64,000 bases of DNA, from contig DATKZM010000115.1 in assembly GCA_035527975.1 (NCBI GenBank), positions 12,158-76,157 on the forward strand, read 5' to 3'. The translations under genes and the position numbers were made by a program. Origin of the DNA: DATKZM01 sp035527975 (GTDB taxonomy: Bacteria; Pseudomonadota; Alphaproteobacteria; JAPULJ01). The notes under the pieces were generated by a model. That model was not told where the DNA came from. It did no database searches and saw nothing but the letters and a program-made list of their open reading frames with translations. Shown here piece by piece: positions 53,521-62,905 of this stretch. Within the stretch, counting starts at the first letter, position 1, and each line of letters begins with the position of its first letter.

Positions 53521-54687
53521 CTATTTCGTCCCGACATGGACGACGGGCCCGTGCTGGTTGTCCTTGATCAGGCGGACCACCGCGCCCTGCGGGTCGAAGC
53601 CGGTACGCTTGCCGGCGGGGAACCCGTAGCTTGCGGTCTTGGCGCCCATGACGCCGCGATAGCCCTTGGTGGCCTGCAACGCGGCGCACACTTTGGTCTT
53701 ATCGGTCGAGCCGGCGCGCTTGATCGCCTGGACGACGAACATCAGATCGTCGTAGCCGTAGCCCGGCAGCGAGAACGGCGTCTTGCCGTGCTCTTTTTTG
53801 TAATGCGCGATGAAGGCCTGCGCCTCGGGCTTGGCCGGGTCGAACGCGTCGATGAAGGCGACGCCCTCCATGAGGTCTTTGGCGGTGCGCAAATAGGTCG
53901 GGATCGACAGGTTGAACGAGCCGAGGACCTGCTGCTTCATGCCGAGCTGGTGATAGGCGCGGAAGAACAACACCATCTCGCGTCCCAGGATGGCGGCCTG
54001 GAAGATGGCGTCCGGCTTGGCCGCGCGCACCTTCTGCATCTGCGGCAGGGCCGATTTTGCGCCGGCCGGCACGACCTGCTCGACGACGACCTTCGCGCCC
54101 GACTTCTCCAAGCTGATCTTGAAGAATTTGGCGAGGATCTGGCCCAGCGCGGTGTTGTCGGTCATCAGCGCCACACGCTTGTAGTTCTTCGACTTGGCAT
54201 AGGCCATCAGCGTGCGGATCTGGATCGAGCCGAGCGGGCCGATCTGGAAGAAGCATTTGTTGTCGAGCTTTCGGGTCAGCGTATCGCTGCCGTTATGCGT
54301 CACTTGGGGCGTCAGCGTCTTGATCGTCGTGTTCTGCGCCTGCTGGCTCGAGGTCGAACTGGAGTTGCTGACGATCGCGACAACGCCGGCGTCGATCAGC
54401 TTCTGCGCCTTCGAGGCCGAGACGTCCGGCTTGTTGCCGTCATCCTCGATCACCAGCTCGATCTTCTTGCCGAGCAAGCCGCCCTGGGCGTTGACGACCT
54501 TGGCCGCCAGCAGGATGCCTTGTAATACCGGCTCGGCATAGAACCGCGCATTGCCGGTCTTGTCGGTGATGACGCCGATCTTGATGGTTTCCTCCGCCGA
54601 GGCGGCGCCCAGCGTCATGGTGGCGGCGAGCCCGGCAGCGCCGAGCCCGAGAACAAAGCGTCGGGAAAATTCACCTGGGTTTTTCAT
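53521..54687 (-). CDS. livK: Liv-type periplasmic ABC substrate-binding protein
   Basis: 388 aa, type I periplasmic-binding fold (LivK/HAAT family). The N-terminus shows a Tat-type twin-arginine signal (FSRRFVLGLGAAGLA), then IKIGVITDKTGNARFY, ANVVNAQGGLLGKKIEL-like region, and VAIVSNSSSTSSQQ. First gene of the transporter operon. Ligand unknown; small aromatic or amide compounds are possible given the neighbours. Confidence 0.9.
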   Translation of the reverse strand: MKNPGEFSRRFVLGLGAAGLAATMTLGAASAEETIKIGVITDKTGNARFYAEPVLQGILLAAKVVNAQGGLLGKKIELVIEDDGNKPDVSASKAQKLIDAGVVAIVSNSSSTSSQQAQNTTIKTLTPQVTHNGSDTLTRKLDNKCFFQIGPLGSIQIRTLMAYAKSKNYKRVALMTDNTALGQILAKFFKISLEKSGAKVVVEQVVPAGAKSALPQMQKVRAAKPDAIFQAAILGREMVLFFRAYHQLGMKQQVLGSFNLSIPTYLRTAKDLMEGVAFIDAFDPAKPEAQAFIAHYKKEHGKTPFSLPGYGYDDLMFVVQAIKRAGSTDKTKVCAALQATKGYRGVMGAKTASYGFPAGKRTGFDPQGAVVRLIKDNQHGPVVHVGTK

Positions 54688-54978
54688 CGCTCTTTTCCTC
54701 CCTTGCCGCGCCCGAGAAACGTCCGCGCGGCCGTGTTGCGCATCGGTTTGTTGCCCGTTGACGCGCTTGCATTGATGCGCCCGACACTACCGCGTTCCCG
54801 ATAGCCCGTATACGTCGGACGCGCCGACGATTGCCGCCGGTCGTTCGATATCTAACCATTTTGGCAGCTAACCGGGAGGCCGGCAAGCCGGGGCGATCAT
54901 TGCCGCCGTCTACGCCGCCCACCGCGAATCTGCCCTGAATTTGCGTTGACGGTGCGGCAAACGTGGAATTGGCCTCTC

Positions 54979-54990
54979 GCAATCGATTGC
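54979..54990. other. perfect 12-base palindrome in the 54688-55078 gap
   Basis: GCAATCGATTGC is a perfect palindrome about 90 bases before the amidohydrolase start, in a 391-base gap between divergent operons. No gene was seen in the gap. It may be an operator for the transporter or amidohydrolase gene. Confidence 0.35.
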
Positions 54991-55078
54991 GGCGGCGCTG
55001 GCGACGCGTATCATGGCGTATGAATTCGGTGTTTGAAACGCCGCCAAATTTTTTTGAAATTCGAGGAGGAGGGGACCC

Positions 55079-56056
55079 ATGCAAGGCAAGATCGCGCTCG
55101 AAGAGCATTTCGCCATAGACGAGACGCTGCAGGATTCTGCGGGGTTCCTGGGAGAAGCGGTCTGGCCCGAGCTCAGCTCCCGCCTGATGGACATCCATGG
55201 CAAGCGCCTGCAACAGATGGACCAGCACGGGATCGAGGTCATGATCCTGTCGCTGAACGCACCGGCCGTGCAGGCGATCCCCGATCCCGGGCGCGCCAAC
55301 GAGATCGCCATGCGCGCCAACGATTTCCTCGCCGAGGAGGTGGCCAAGCGGCCCGACCGTTTCGAGGCCTTCGCGGCGCTGCCGATGCAGGATCCCGACA
55401 TGGCGATCCGCGAGCTGGAACGCTGCGTCAAGGAGATGGGGTTCAAGGGACCGCTGGTGAACGGTTTTTCGCAGATCAACGACCCGGAGAGCGCGGTTTA
55501 CTTGGACTTGCCGCAATACCGGCCGTTCTGGGCGGTGGTCGAGGCGCTCGACGTGCCGTTCTATCTGCATCCGCGCAATCCGCTGCAAAGCATGTCGCAG
55601 ATCTATGAAGGCCATCCCTGGCTGCTTGGCCCGACCTGGGCGTTCGGCCAGGAGACCGCGGTCCATGCGTTGCGCCTGATGGGCTCGGGCCTCTTCGACG
55701 AGCACCCGGGGCTCAAGATCGTCCTCGGCCATATGGGTGAGGGGTTGCCCTACAGCATGTGGCGGGTCGATCATCGCAACGCCTGGACCAAACAGCCGCC
55801 CAACTATCCCGCCAAGCGCAAGATCGGCGAATACTTCCAGGAGCACTTTTATCTGACGACCTCGGGCAATTTCCGGACCCAAACGCTGATCGACGCCATC
55901 CTGGAGATCGGCGCCGACCGCATCCTGTTCTCGGCCGATTGGCCGTTCGAGAATATCGACCACGCGGCCGACTGGTTCGATGCCGCGACAATCTCCGAGG
56001 ACGACCGCAAGAAGATCGGCCGCACCAATTCGGCGAAACTGTTCAAGATGGAGTAG
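55079..56056 (+). CDS. amidohydrolase 2 family (ACMSD / gamma-resorcylate decarboxylase-like)
   Basis: 325 aa, start supported by GAGGAGGAGGGG. Metal-dependent TIM-barrel: the N-terminal E-x-H pair is in KIALEEHFAIDE (E8, H10), further metal ligands are likely in the FYLHPRNP and GHMGEGLPYSMWR stretches, and the catalytic Asp in ILFSADWPFENID. This matches ACMSD and gamma-resorcylate decarboxylase-type nonhydrolytic decarboxylases of aromatic acids. Could act on an aromatic acid imported by the divergent Liv system. Confidence 0.87.
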   Translation: MQGKIALEEHFAIDETLQDSAGFLGEAVWPELSSRLMDIHGKRLQQMDQHGIEVMILSLNAPAVQAIPDPGRANEIAMRANDFLAEEVAKRPDRFEAFAALPMQDPDMAIRELERCVKEMGFKGPLVNGFSQINDPESAVYLDLPQYRPFWAVVEALDVPFYLHPRNPLQSMSQIYEGHPWLLGPTWAFGQETAVHALRLMGSGLFDEHPGLKIVLGHMGEGLPYSMWRVDHRNAWTKQPPNYPAKRKIGEYFQEHFYLTTSGNFRTQTLIDAILEIGADRILFSADWPFENIDHAADWFDAATISEDDRKKIGRTNSAKLFKME

Positions 56057-56108
56057 GGCTCGGGGCCGCCATGACATACGAGCAGGCCCGCCAACGCTCT
56101 CGCTTCTT

Positions 56109-56133
56109 CCCCTCCCCCCTTGAGGGGGAGGGA
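56109..56133. terminator. bidirectional hairpin between convergent genes
   Basis: Inverted repeat of the type CTCCCCCCTTGAGGGGGAG, similar in composition to 30767-30791, between the amidohydrolase gene and the convergent methyltransferase gene. No T-run. Confidence 0.45.
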
Positions 56134-56175
56134 GTTGACGGAAACGCCGGTCGCTACGAGTCGCGACCTATCCCC

Positions 56176-57336
56176 CTACCCCCACAGCTTGTCGCTGGCG
56201 ATCCGCGCGCCTTCGGCCATGGCCTCGAACTTGGCCCAGATGACCGTAGGATGCACCTCGGTCTTGTAGCAGGCTTGCGAGGAAAAGCCGCAATCGGCGC
56301 CGGCGATCACGTTCTCGCGGCCGACGAGGCCGGCGAAACGCACCAGCCACTCGGCGATCAGCTCGGGATGCTCGACAATATTGCTGGCATGGGTGATGAC
56401 GCCCGGCATGATCGCCTTGCCGTCGGGCAGCTTGTTCGTCTCGAAGACGTGATAATCGTGCTCGTGGCGCGGGTTGGCGGCCTCGAAGGAATAGACCGAG
56501 GCGTTGATGCGGTAGATGTGCTCGATCACCTCGCCGAGTTGCGGCTCGAAGATACGTGGGCCCTCGTTGATGCCGTAGCAGGTGTGGAAGCGGATGTTCT
56601 CCTCGGGAATGCCTTTTAGCGCGGTGTTGACGCTCTCAACGAAGATGTCGGCCTTGCGGATGCGTTGTTTTTCGTCGAGCGCCGGGTCGGCAAAGATGTC
56701 GGAGAGGAACGGATCGTCGACCTGCACGTCAAAGCCGGCATCCACGATCGCCTTGTATTCGACACTCAACGCCTCGCCGAGGGCGTTGAAGAACGCCTCG
56801 TCGTCCTTGTAATACGCGTTGAAGCCAACCCCGCTGGGCGCGGTCGAGGGCACGAAGGCACCGGCGCAGCCGGACGCATCGACCGCGGCGCGTAAATTCG
56901 CAAGGTCCCGCTTCAACGCCGCCTCACCGACATAACGGATCGGCTCGACGGCGAAGATCTTGACGATCGGCGCGATCATGCCGCCGAGCATCGCCCGGGC
57001 GAAGTACTCCTCGTAATACTCAGGGAAGGCCTCACGCTCGGCTGTGTAGAGCGCGTATTTGTCCGCCGGGCGCGGCTCGAAGCCGGCGAGGCGCTCCTGA
57101 ACGTAGACGAAGAAGCCGGCTTTCGAGATCTCCCCGTCGGTCACGATATCGATGCCGCACTCGGCTTGCTTCTTGACGATGTCGCCGATCGCGCGCGTGA
57201 CCCGCTGCTGATAGGCATCTTCGTCGACCGGCGTGCCCTCGCCGGTCAGTCGCGCCTTCATCATGTCCAAAAGATCATGCGGCCGCGGCAGGCTGCCGAC
57301 ATGGCTGACGAGAATGCGATCGGTGCTTCGCTGCAT
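56176..57336 (-). CDS. MetE C-terminal-domain-like methyltransferase
   Basis: 386 aa, corresponding to the catalytic barrel of cobalamin-independent methionine synthase without its N-terminal half. Starts at ATG 57336. Features: SHVGSLPRP near the N-terminus, DIVTDGEISKAGFF, the zinc ligands HTC (RFHTCYG), a Glu in FEAANPRHEHDYH and GADCGFSS. Such stand-alone forms transfer methyl groups between folates, corrinoids or other acceptors. It may demethylate a methoxy- or methylthio-compound; that is inference. Confidence 0.85.
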   Translation of the reverse strand: MQRSTDRILVSHVGSLPRPHDLLDMMKARLTGEGTPVDEDAYQQRVTRAIGDIVKKQAECGIDIVTDGEISKAGFFVYVQERLAGFEPRPADKYALYTAEREAFPEYYEEYFARAMLGGMIAPIVKIFAVEPIRYVGEAALKRDLANLRAAVDASGCAGAFVPSTAPSGVGFNAYYKDDEAFFNALGEALSVEYKAIVDAGFDVQVDDPFLSDIFADPALDEKQRIRKADIFVESVNTALKGIPEENIRFHTCYGINEGPRIFEPQLGEVIEHIYRINASVYSFEAANPRHEHDYHVFETNKLPDGKAIMPGVITHASNIVEHPELIAEWLVRFAGLVGRENVIAGADCGFSSQACYKTEVHPTVIWAKFEAMAEGARIASDKLWG

Positions 57337-57466
57337 GGTTTCCTCCCTGTTTGACTGAATGTTGGGGTATCACGGGCAACCAGGCAAGCCGATACCCACG
57401 TCAGCGCGCGATCGAAGCCGAATGTGGGGAATGAGCGGTTGGTAACGTCGCTCGGCGCGTGACCGA

Positions 57467-59575
57467 CTAATTCCGCTGGGTCAGCAGCTGTTTGGCGCGA
57501 GCGATCTCGCCGGCGCTCATCCGCGGGATCAGGCGGTCGAGCGCCTTGCCGGCCGGGGCGTTCTGGTTGGCGACGGCAAGGCTGTACCATTTGAAGGCCA
57601 TCGGCACGTCCTTGTCGATGCCGAGCCCGTGTTCGTAGATGAGCCCCAGATTGTATTGCGCTTCGGCGAGGTTCTTGGCCGCGGCCAGCTCGAAATATTC
57701 GCGCGCGCGCTTATAGTCCTGCGGCACGCCGACGCCGCGCACGTAAGCGAAACCAAGGTTCAACAGCGCGCGCGAATGCCCGGTCTTGGCCGCGCGGCGG
57801 TACCAGGCGAGCGCCTCGTTCTGGTTCTTGGCGGTGCCCATGCCCTGCTCGAGCATCACCGCCAGCGCGTATTGCGCGTCGGCATCGCGGCCGCGCGCGG
57901 CAGCGTCGCGGAACAGGGCAGCGGCCTTGGCGAAGTCGCGGTCGACGCCCTGGCCGCGCAAATAAAGCTTGGCGAGCGCCAGTTGCGCCTTGGTTTTGCC
58001 AAGCTTTGAAGCCTTGGCGTACCAGGCCAGATGCCTTTCCGCCGGCACGGGAAGCGCCTGCGAGCGGATGATGTCCTCGTCGGAGAGCTGGCCCGTCAGC
58101 CTGGCAAGCGCCGCGATGGCGGGTTTGTAGCCGTCCGCGCTGGCGCGCGCGAAGTGGTCGAAGGCGAGCGCCTTGCTTTTGGCGGTACCGAGGCCCTGCT
58201 CGTGGATAAGGCCAAGCTGGTAGGAGGCAGCCGGAACGCCGCGCCGTGCCGCGGTCTGGAAATATTCCTGCGCCCGGGCGTAGTCGCGCGGCACGCGCTT
58301 GCTGGTGAGATGCACGAGGCCGGCCCGATACATCGCCAGCGGATGGCCGGCCGCGGCGGCGCGGCGATACCATAACAGGGCCTCGATATCGTCCTGCTTC
58401 ACGCCGTCGCCGCGCTCGAGCATCACGCCCAGCGCGTACTGGCCACCTGGCTCGTTGCCGTCGACCGCCGCTTTGCGATAGATATCCGCGGCTTTGGCGC
58501 GGTCCTGCGCGATCCCTTCGCCGCGCAGATAGAGCCCGGCCAGCGTCATCTGCGCCTTGGTGTTTCCAAGCTCGGCTGCCCGCATATACCAGGCGACGTG
58601 CTTGGCGGCCGGTTCGGGCAGCGCTGTCGTGTCCTTGGTCGGCGGCGGTAGGCTCGCATCGATCTTGGGCAAAGCAGGTTTTGTCGCCTGCCGGCCGCCG
58701 CCCGTCGCGCCGGCTTTGGCGGCCGGTTTGACCGCGCTTTTCGGCAGCGCGGCGGCGACGTCGGACTGGCCATCCGCCGCCGGCTGTGTCTTCACGACCA
58801 GCGGCACTACCCAGATGGCGATCGCCAGCGGCACCAGCAAGCCAAGCCCGGCGCCGATTGCGAGCTTGGCTATGGAGCTGCCCGGCTTTGCAATTTCCGG
58901 CGGGCTGCTCAAGGCCTCGGTCAATTGCAGCGCATCGAGGCCCGAGGGATCGAAACCCACAACCGCGTTTTCGATTTCCGCTTTCGCCGCCGACGTCGCT
59001 TTCCACGCAGACGGTTCCTTGGGGATGGCCACCGGCTGGGGGAGGTCAGTCAGATCGCGGCCGCGCTCAAAAAAGGCGGTGCCTTCGGAGCCGGCCGGCT
59101 CGGCGACGAAGCCATACGGCGTCGCGGCGGCTGCAGGTTTTGGGTGGCTCAACGTTGGCGGCGCCGCCGGTATTGTCGTCGGCATTAAAGTAGGCGGCGC
59201 TGGCAGCGGTTCTGCCGGTGCCGCGCTGGCGCTGGGAGTATTGTTGGTCCGGGCAGCCTGCGCGCCGGTGCCCTCAAGGCTGCTGGTGGCGAGCGAATCC
59301 AACACCGCCCGGCTCAGCCATTCCTCGACGGGCATGCCGGCCGCCCGGGCCGCCTTGGTGACCGATTTCTGATTGGGCACGGTGACCGCCGGCGGCGCCC
59401 CCGGACTGCCGGCGCCAACCGGTCCAACCATAGCCGCGCTGCCACGCGCGATGTTCAGGATCGTGCGGCTGATCCATTCCTCGACCGTCAGCCCGGCGGC
59501 GCTTGCGGCGGCTTCCGCCGCGGCCTTGGCTTCGGGGTGAATACCGCTGAATGTGGGATCCTGATTGTGCTCCAT
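57467..59575 (-). CDS. PodJ-like polar-scaffold-type protein with Sel1 repeats
   Basis: 702 aa from the ATG at 59575; a longer frame begins at 59629. The N-terminal part holds two copies of a PodJ-type EWL motif (about 14-43, VEEWISRTILNIA; about 71-96, VEEWLSRAVLDSL). A Pro/Ala/Lys-rich linker, a single membrane helix at 236-261, and ten or so Sel1 repeats (about 320-690, e.g. AQYALGVMLERGDGVKQDD) complete the layout: cytoplasmic motif, membrane span, periplasmic Sel1. This resembles Caulobacter PodJ without its peptidoglycan-binding end. Adjacent ParB-like gene shares the motif. Confidence 0.8.
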   Translation of the reverse strand: MEHNQDPTFSGIHPEAKAAAEAAASAAGLTVEEWISRTILNIARGSAAMVGPVGAGSPGAPPAVTVPNQKSVTKAARAAGMPVEEWLSRAVLDSLATSSLEGTGAQAARTNNTPSASAAPAEPLPAPPTLMPTTIPAAPPTLSHPKPAAAATPYGFVAEPAGSEGTAFFERGRDLTDLPQPVAIPKEPSAWKATSAAKAEIENAVVGFDPSGLDALQLTEALSSPPEIAKPGSSIAKLAIGAGLGLLVPLAIAIWVVPLVVKTQPAADGQSDVAAALPKSAVKPAAKAGATGGGRQATKPALPKIDASLPPPTKDTTALPEPAAKHVAWYMRAAELGNTKAQMTLAGLYLRGEGIAQDRAKAADIYRKAAVDGNEPGGQYALGVMLERGDGVKQDDIEALLWYRRAAAAGHPLAMYRAGLVHLTSKRVPRDYARAQEYFQTAARRGVPAASYQLGLIHEQGLGTAKSKALAFDHFARASADGYKPAIAALARLTGQLSDEDIIRSQALPVPAERHLAWYAKASKLGKTKAQLALAKLYLRGQGVDRDFAKAAALFRDAAARGRDADAQYALAVMLEQGMGTAKNQNEALAWYRRAAKTGHSRALLNLGFAYVRGVGVPQDYKRAREYFELAAAKNLAEAQYNLGLIYEHGLGIDKDVPMAFKWYSLAVANQNAPAGKALDRLIPRMSAGEIARAKQLLTQRN

Positions 59576-59699
59576 CCGAGCCGTCCGTTGCTGATCGAGC
59601 TGCCCACCCGGCTCGTTTCCTAGGGCCATAATACCCCCGTAGCGTCGGCGTCATCCCCAAAACTAGTGGCGAAGCGGCGTATTGCAACGGTTTTGCGCC

Positions 59700-61598
59700 T
59701 CACTCCGCGCGCCTCCCGGTCGGCATCCGATTGAGCCGCGAGACGAGGTCGGTCAGCTCATTCTCGCTGTTATAATGGATCGACAGCACGCCGTCGTCCT
59801 GATTCCGCTCCGCGATCGAAACCTTGAGCCCGAGCAGGGTGGAAAGATGGGTCTCGACCATTCGCGTGCTGTCGTCGACCACGGTATCAGCGGGCTCGGC
59901 GGCATCCAGCGGCCCATCCCGGCCGTTGGCACCGCGTACTGAACCAGGCTCGTCGACCGCCTCCGCTGCCAGGCTGTCGCCGGTGGTGTCTGCGGCGAAC
60001 GCGTCCGGCTCGGTCGCCTGCGGCGGCGCGTTTTCGTCGGCGGCCGGTTCGGGGTAGAGGTTTTTTGTGGCCGCGACGAACGGCGCCGCCGCGTCGCCAG
60101 GCACGGATTCATTCCTCTCGCCGCTGTCTGCCTTGCGATTGTCCATGGTGAGGACTTCGCTTGCGGGACTGTCTATCGCCGGACTGGCCTCGATCAGCGC
60201 ATCCGCATTGCCGTCACCGCTGGTGGAGGCGAATATTCCGCTTCCCACGCTATCCTCGGCTCCAAGAAGCATTGGCGGAGCGGTTTCAGGCGCATCGGCT
60301 GCGGCGTCCGCTTCGGCGGCGGCAAATTCCCACGACTCTGGCTGCGCGTCCTCTGCGCCCGGCTCGTCAATTGCGGGCGCGTCCGCAATGTAGGGCGCTT
60401 GTTCGGTCGGCTCGGGCAATTCGCCGGCGAGACCTGTATCCGCGAAGATGGGGTCCGGCCGGGTCAGGTCGGCGGCGTTGCCCGTGCTCGCTGCAAGCGG
60501 GGCGTTCGGTGTGCTCTCCATCAGCGGCGCATCCGTCGCAGTCTCCATTGGCGCCGCTTCCGCCACAGTAGCTGTGAGCGGCGTATTCGGCGCCGCAGTT
60601 GTGAACGGCGCTTCCGCGGGTCTCGCCGCGGTATCGGCTGGCGGCGCATCGGCTGGCGGCGCATCGGCAATGGCTTCCGGCGCTTCCGGCTTCTCGGGCG
60701 GCCGCCGCGGCGGTGGGGTCAGGGCGCCATGCGAGGCGCGGACGAGTTGCTCTGTCTGATATATGTCGAGGCGGCGTTTCACCACTTCGCGCGCTGCCGG
60801 TTCCGGATCGGCCGCACCGAGGAGCGTGCGCGCATGCAGCACCGAGAGCTCGCCGTTGTTGATCATCTCGCGCACCGGCTGGGGCAGGTCGAGCAATTGA
60901 AGCGCGGTTGCGACATGGGTCGGCGCGCGGCCGATCACGTCCGAGAGCGCGGCGACGCTGAGGCCGGTTTCTTCCATGAGGCGTTGGTAGATCTGTGCTT
61001 CGTCGAGCGGCGGCAGGCTTTTGAGCGCGAGCTTTTGTATGAGCGTGGCGCGCAGCACCTCTTCGTCGGTCAACTCACGGACGGTCACGGGGATGCGCCG
61101 CATATGCAGGCGGTTGGCTGCGTGCCAGCGCTCCATGCCGTTGACGATCTCGTAATGGCCGGGCCGGCGCGTATCGGGTCGAACCACGAGCGGCGCCAGC
61201 GCGCCCGATTTCCGCCATTCACCGATCGCCTGCTCGATATCGCGCTCGCCGGGCTGCTCTTCGGCGAAGCGATTGGGCTCCAGCACTTCCGCCGGCAGCG
61301 TGGTCGGGTATTCGGTCGGTGCGGCTTCCAGCATCATCGGCGCCTCCGGGCCGCCATCCGCCGGGCCGTCGACCGGGCCCATCCGGGCCTGCTCGGCGGC
61401 GGCGCGCTTGATCGTCTCGTCGATCGCGCGGGCGCGGGCCGGGCCCTTGCCGCTCAACTCCATCGCGCTGACATATTTGATCAACTGGTTCAGCCAAATT
61501 TCCAGCGGCATGCCGGCGGCCTCGGCCGCGCGCTCGGCAGCCCGCCGAGCCTCCGGCGCGATTTCATCCAGGCTCCAGCCGTGGTGGATAGAGTTCAT
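59700..61598 (-). CDS. divergent ParB-family protein with PodJ-type N-terminal motif and long linker
   Basis: 632 aa (ParB is usually 280-300). Residues 14-43 hold APEARRAAERAAEAAGMP-LEIWLNQLI, like PodJ and the next gene downstream. A ParB N-domain follows at 100-195, with ERWHAANRLHM where canonical ParB has GERRWRA, and IQKLALKSLPPLDEA in place of ENLQR. HTH at 207-265 (GLSVAALSDVIGRAP, LPQPVREMINNGELSVLHARTLL), then a linker of about 285 Ala/Pro/Glu/Asp-rich residues, and a ParB-type dimerisation domain at 583-629 (THLSTLLGLKVSIAER). No parA is adjacent. Function unknown. Confidence 0.82.
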   Translation of the reverse strand: MNSIHHGWSLDEIAPEARRAAERAAEAAGMPLEIWLNQLIKYVSAMELSGKGPARARAIDETIKRAAAEQARMGPVDGPADGGPEAPMMLEAAPTEYPTTLPAEVLEPNRFAEEQPGERDIEQAIGEWRKSGALAPLVVRPDTRRPGHYEIVNGMERWHAANRLHMRRIPVTVRELTDEEVLRATLIQKLALKSLPPLDEAQIYQRLMEETGLSVAALSDVIGRAPTHVATALQLLDLPQPVREMINNGELSVLHARTLLGAADPEPAAREVVKRRLDIYQTEQLVRASHGALTPPPRRPPEKPEAPEAIADAPPADAPPADTAARPAEAPFTTAAPNTPLTATVAEAAPMETATDAPLMESTPNAPLAASTGNAADLTRPDPIFADTGLAGELPEPTEQAPYIADAPAIDEPGAEDAQPESWEFAAAEADAAADAPETAPPMLLGAEDSVGSGIFASTSGDGNADALIEASPAIDSPASEVLTMDNRKADSGERNESVPGDAAAPFVAATKNLYPEPAADENAPPQATEPDAFAADTTGDSLAAEAVDEPGSVRGANGRDGPLDAAEPADTVVDDSTRMVETHLSTLLGLKVSIAERNQDDGVLSIHYNSENELTDLVSRLNRMPTGRRAE

Positions 61599-61834
61599 GC
61601 TTGCCGATCGATTTCCGCCGCTGGAATACGGCTCATACTATCATCCTTCATCGTAACGTCACAGACCGGTTAGCGTTTGATCGAACGCAAAATGCGCCTG
61701 CATTTCGTCTGGTGCCGCCGCGCGGGCGCGACTAAGTCGCTGCGCTCGAAATGTTTGGCGTTCGTCGCCGCCCGTTGTGGTACCAATTTGCGATATTCCG
61801 CTGTTCACAAACACGCAACCAAATCCAAGCACCC

Positions 61835-62905
61835 ATGACCGAAAACACCGCGCTGATCACCGGCATCACGGGCCAAGACGGTGCCTATCTCGCCGAGTTT
61901 CTACTCGACAAAGGCTATGTGGTCCATGGCGTAAAACGCCGTTCGTCGTCTTTCAACACCGCGCGCGTCGACCACCTTTATCGCGATCCCCACGAAAAAG
62001 GGGTGCGTTTTTTCATGCATTACGGCGACATGACGGATGCCACGAACCTCATCCGCCTGGTGCAGGAGACGAACCCGACCGAGATCTACAACCTCGCTGC
62101 GCAAAGCCATGTTCAGGTGAGTTTCGAGACGCCGGAATACACCGCCAACGCCGATGCGCTGGGCACGCTGCGCCTGCTGGAGGCCATCCGGATCCTGAAG
62201 CTCGACAATACGGTCCGCTTCTATCAGGCCTCGACCAGCGAGCTCTACGGGCTGGCGGCGGAAAGCCCGCAGAGCGAGACCACGCCGTTTCGCCCGCGCA
62301 GCCCCTATGCCGCGGCAAAGCTCTATGCCTACTGGACCACCGTCAACTATCGCGAAGCTTACGGGCTGCACGCATCCAACGGCATTCTTTTCAATCATGA
62401 GGGCCCGACGCGCGGCGAAACCTTCGTGACCCGCAAGATCAGCCGTGCGGTCGCCGGTATCAAGCTCGGCTTCCAGGACAAGCTCTATCTCGGCAATCTC
62501 GACGCCGAACGCGACTGGGGTCACGCGCGCGACTATGTCGAGGGCATGTGGCGCATCGTTGCCCAGGACGAAGCGGACGACTATGTGCTGGCGACCGGCG
62601 AGTGCCATACGGTGCGCGAGTTCGTCGAACGCGCCTTCGCCCATATCGGCCGCACGCTGGACTGGCGCGGCGAAGGCACCGGCGAGACGGGGGTCGACGC
62701 TGGCAGCGGCGCGGTGCTTGTCGAGATCGATCCGCGCTATTACCGGCCGACCGAGGTGCCCCATCTTCTGGGCGATCCCACCAAGGCCCGCGAGAAGCTC
62801 GGCTGGTCCCACAAGACGAGCTTTGCCGAGCTGGTGAGCGAGATGGTCGACGAGGATCTGCGCGTCGTCGCCAGAGAGCCCGACCGGTATGACCGCAGTG
62901 GATGA
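61835..62905 (+). CDS. gmd: GDP-mannose 4,6-dehydratase
   Basis: Converts GDP-D-mannose to GDP-4-keto-6-deoxy-mannose, the first step to GDP-L-fucose. 356 aa from the ATG at 61835. NAD-binding GITGQDGAYLAEFLLD, catalytic TSELYG and YAAAKLYAYW, and FNHEGPTRGETFVTRK are all typical. Its TGA overlaps the ATG of fcl (ATGA). Confidence 0.96.
   Translation: MTENTALITGITGQDGAYLAEFLLDKGYVVHGVKRRSSSFNTARVDHLYRDPHEKGVRFFMHYGDMTDATNLIRLVQETNPTEIYNLAAQSHVQVSFETPEYTANADALGTLRLLEAIRILKLDNTVRFYQASTSELYGLAAESPQSETTPFRPRSPYAAAKLYAYWTTVNYREAYGLHASNGILFNHEGPTRGETFVTRKISRAVAGIKLGFQDKLYLGNLDAERDWGHARDYVEGMWRIVAQDEADDYVLATGECHTVREFVERAFAHIGRTLDWRGEGTGETGVDAGSGAVLVEIDPRYYRPTEVPHLLGDPTKAREKLGWSHKTSFAELVSEMVDEDLRVVAREPDRYDRSG

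Noticed and set aside
57467..59575. Sel1 repeats read as a CRISPR-like or DNA repeat array
   Set aside because: The repetition is at protein level with variable DNA; there are no regularly spaced identical repeats and no cas genes.
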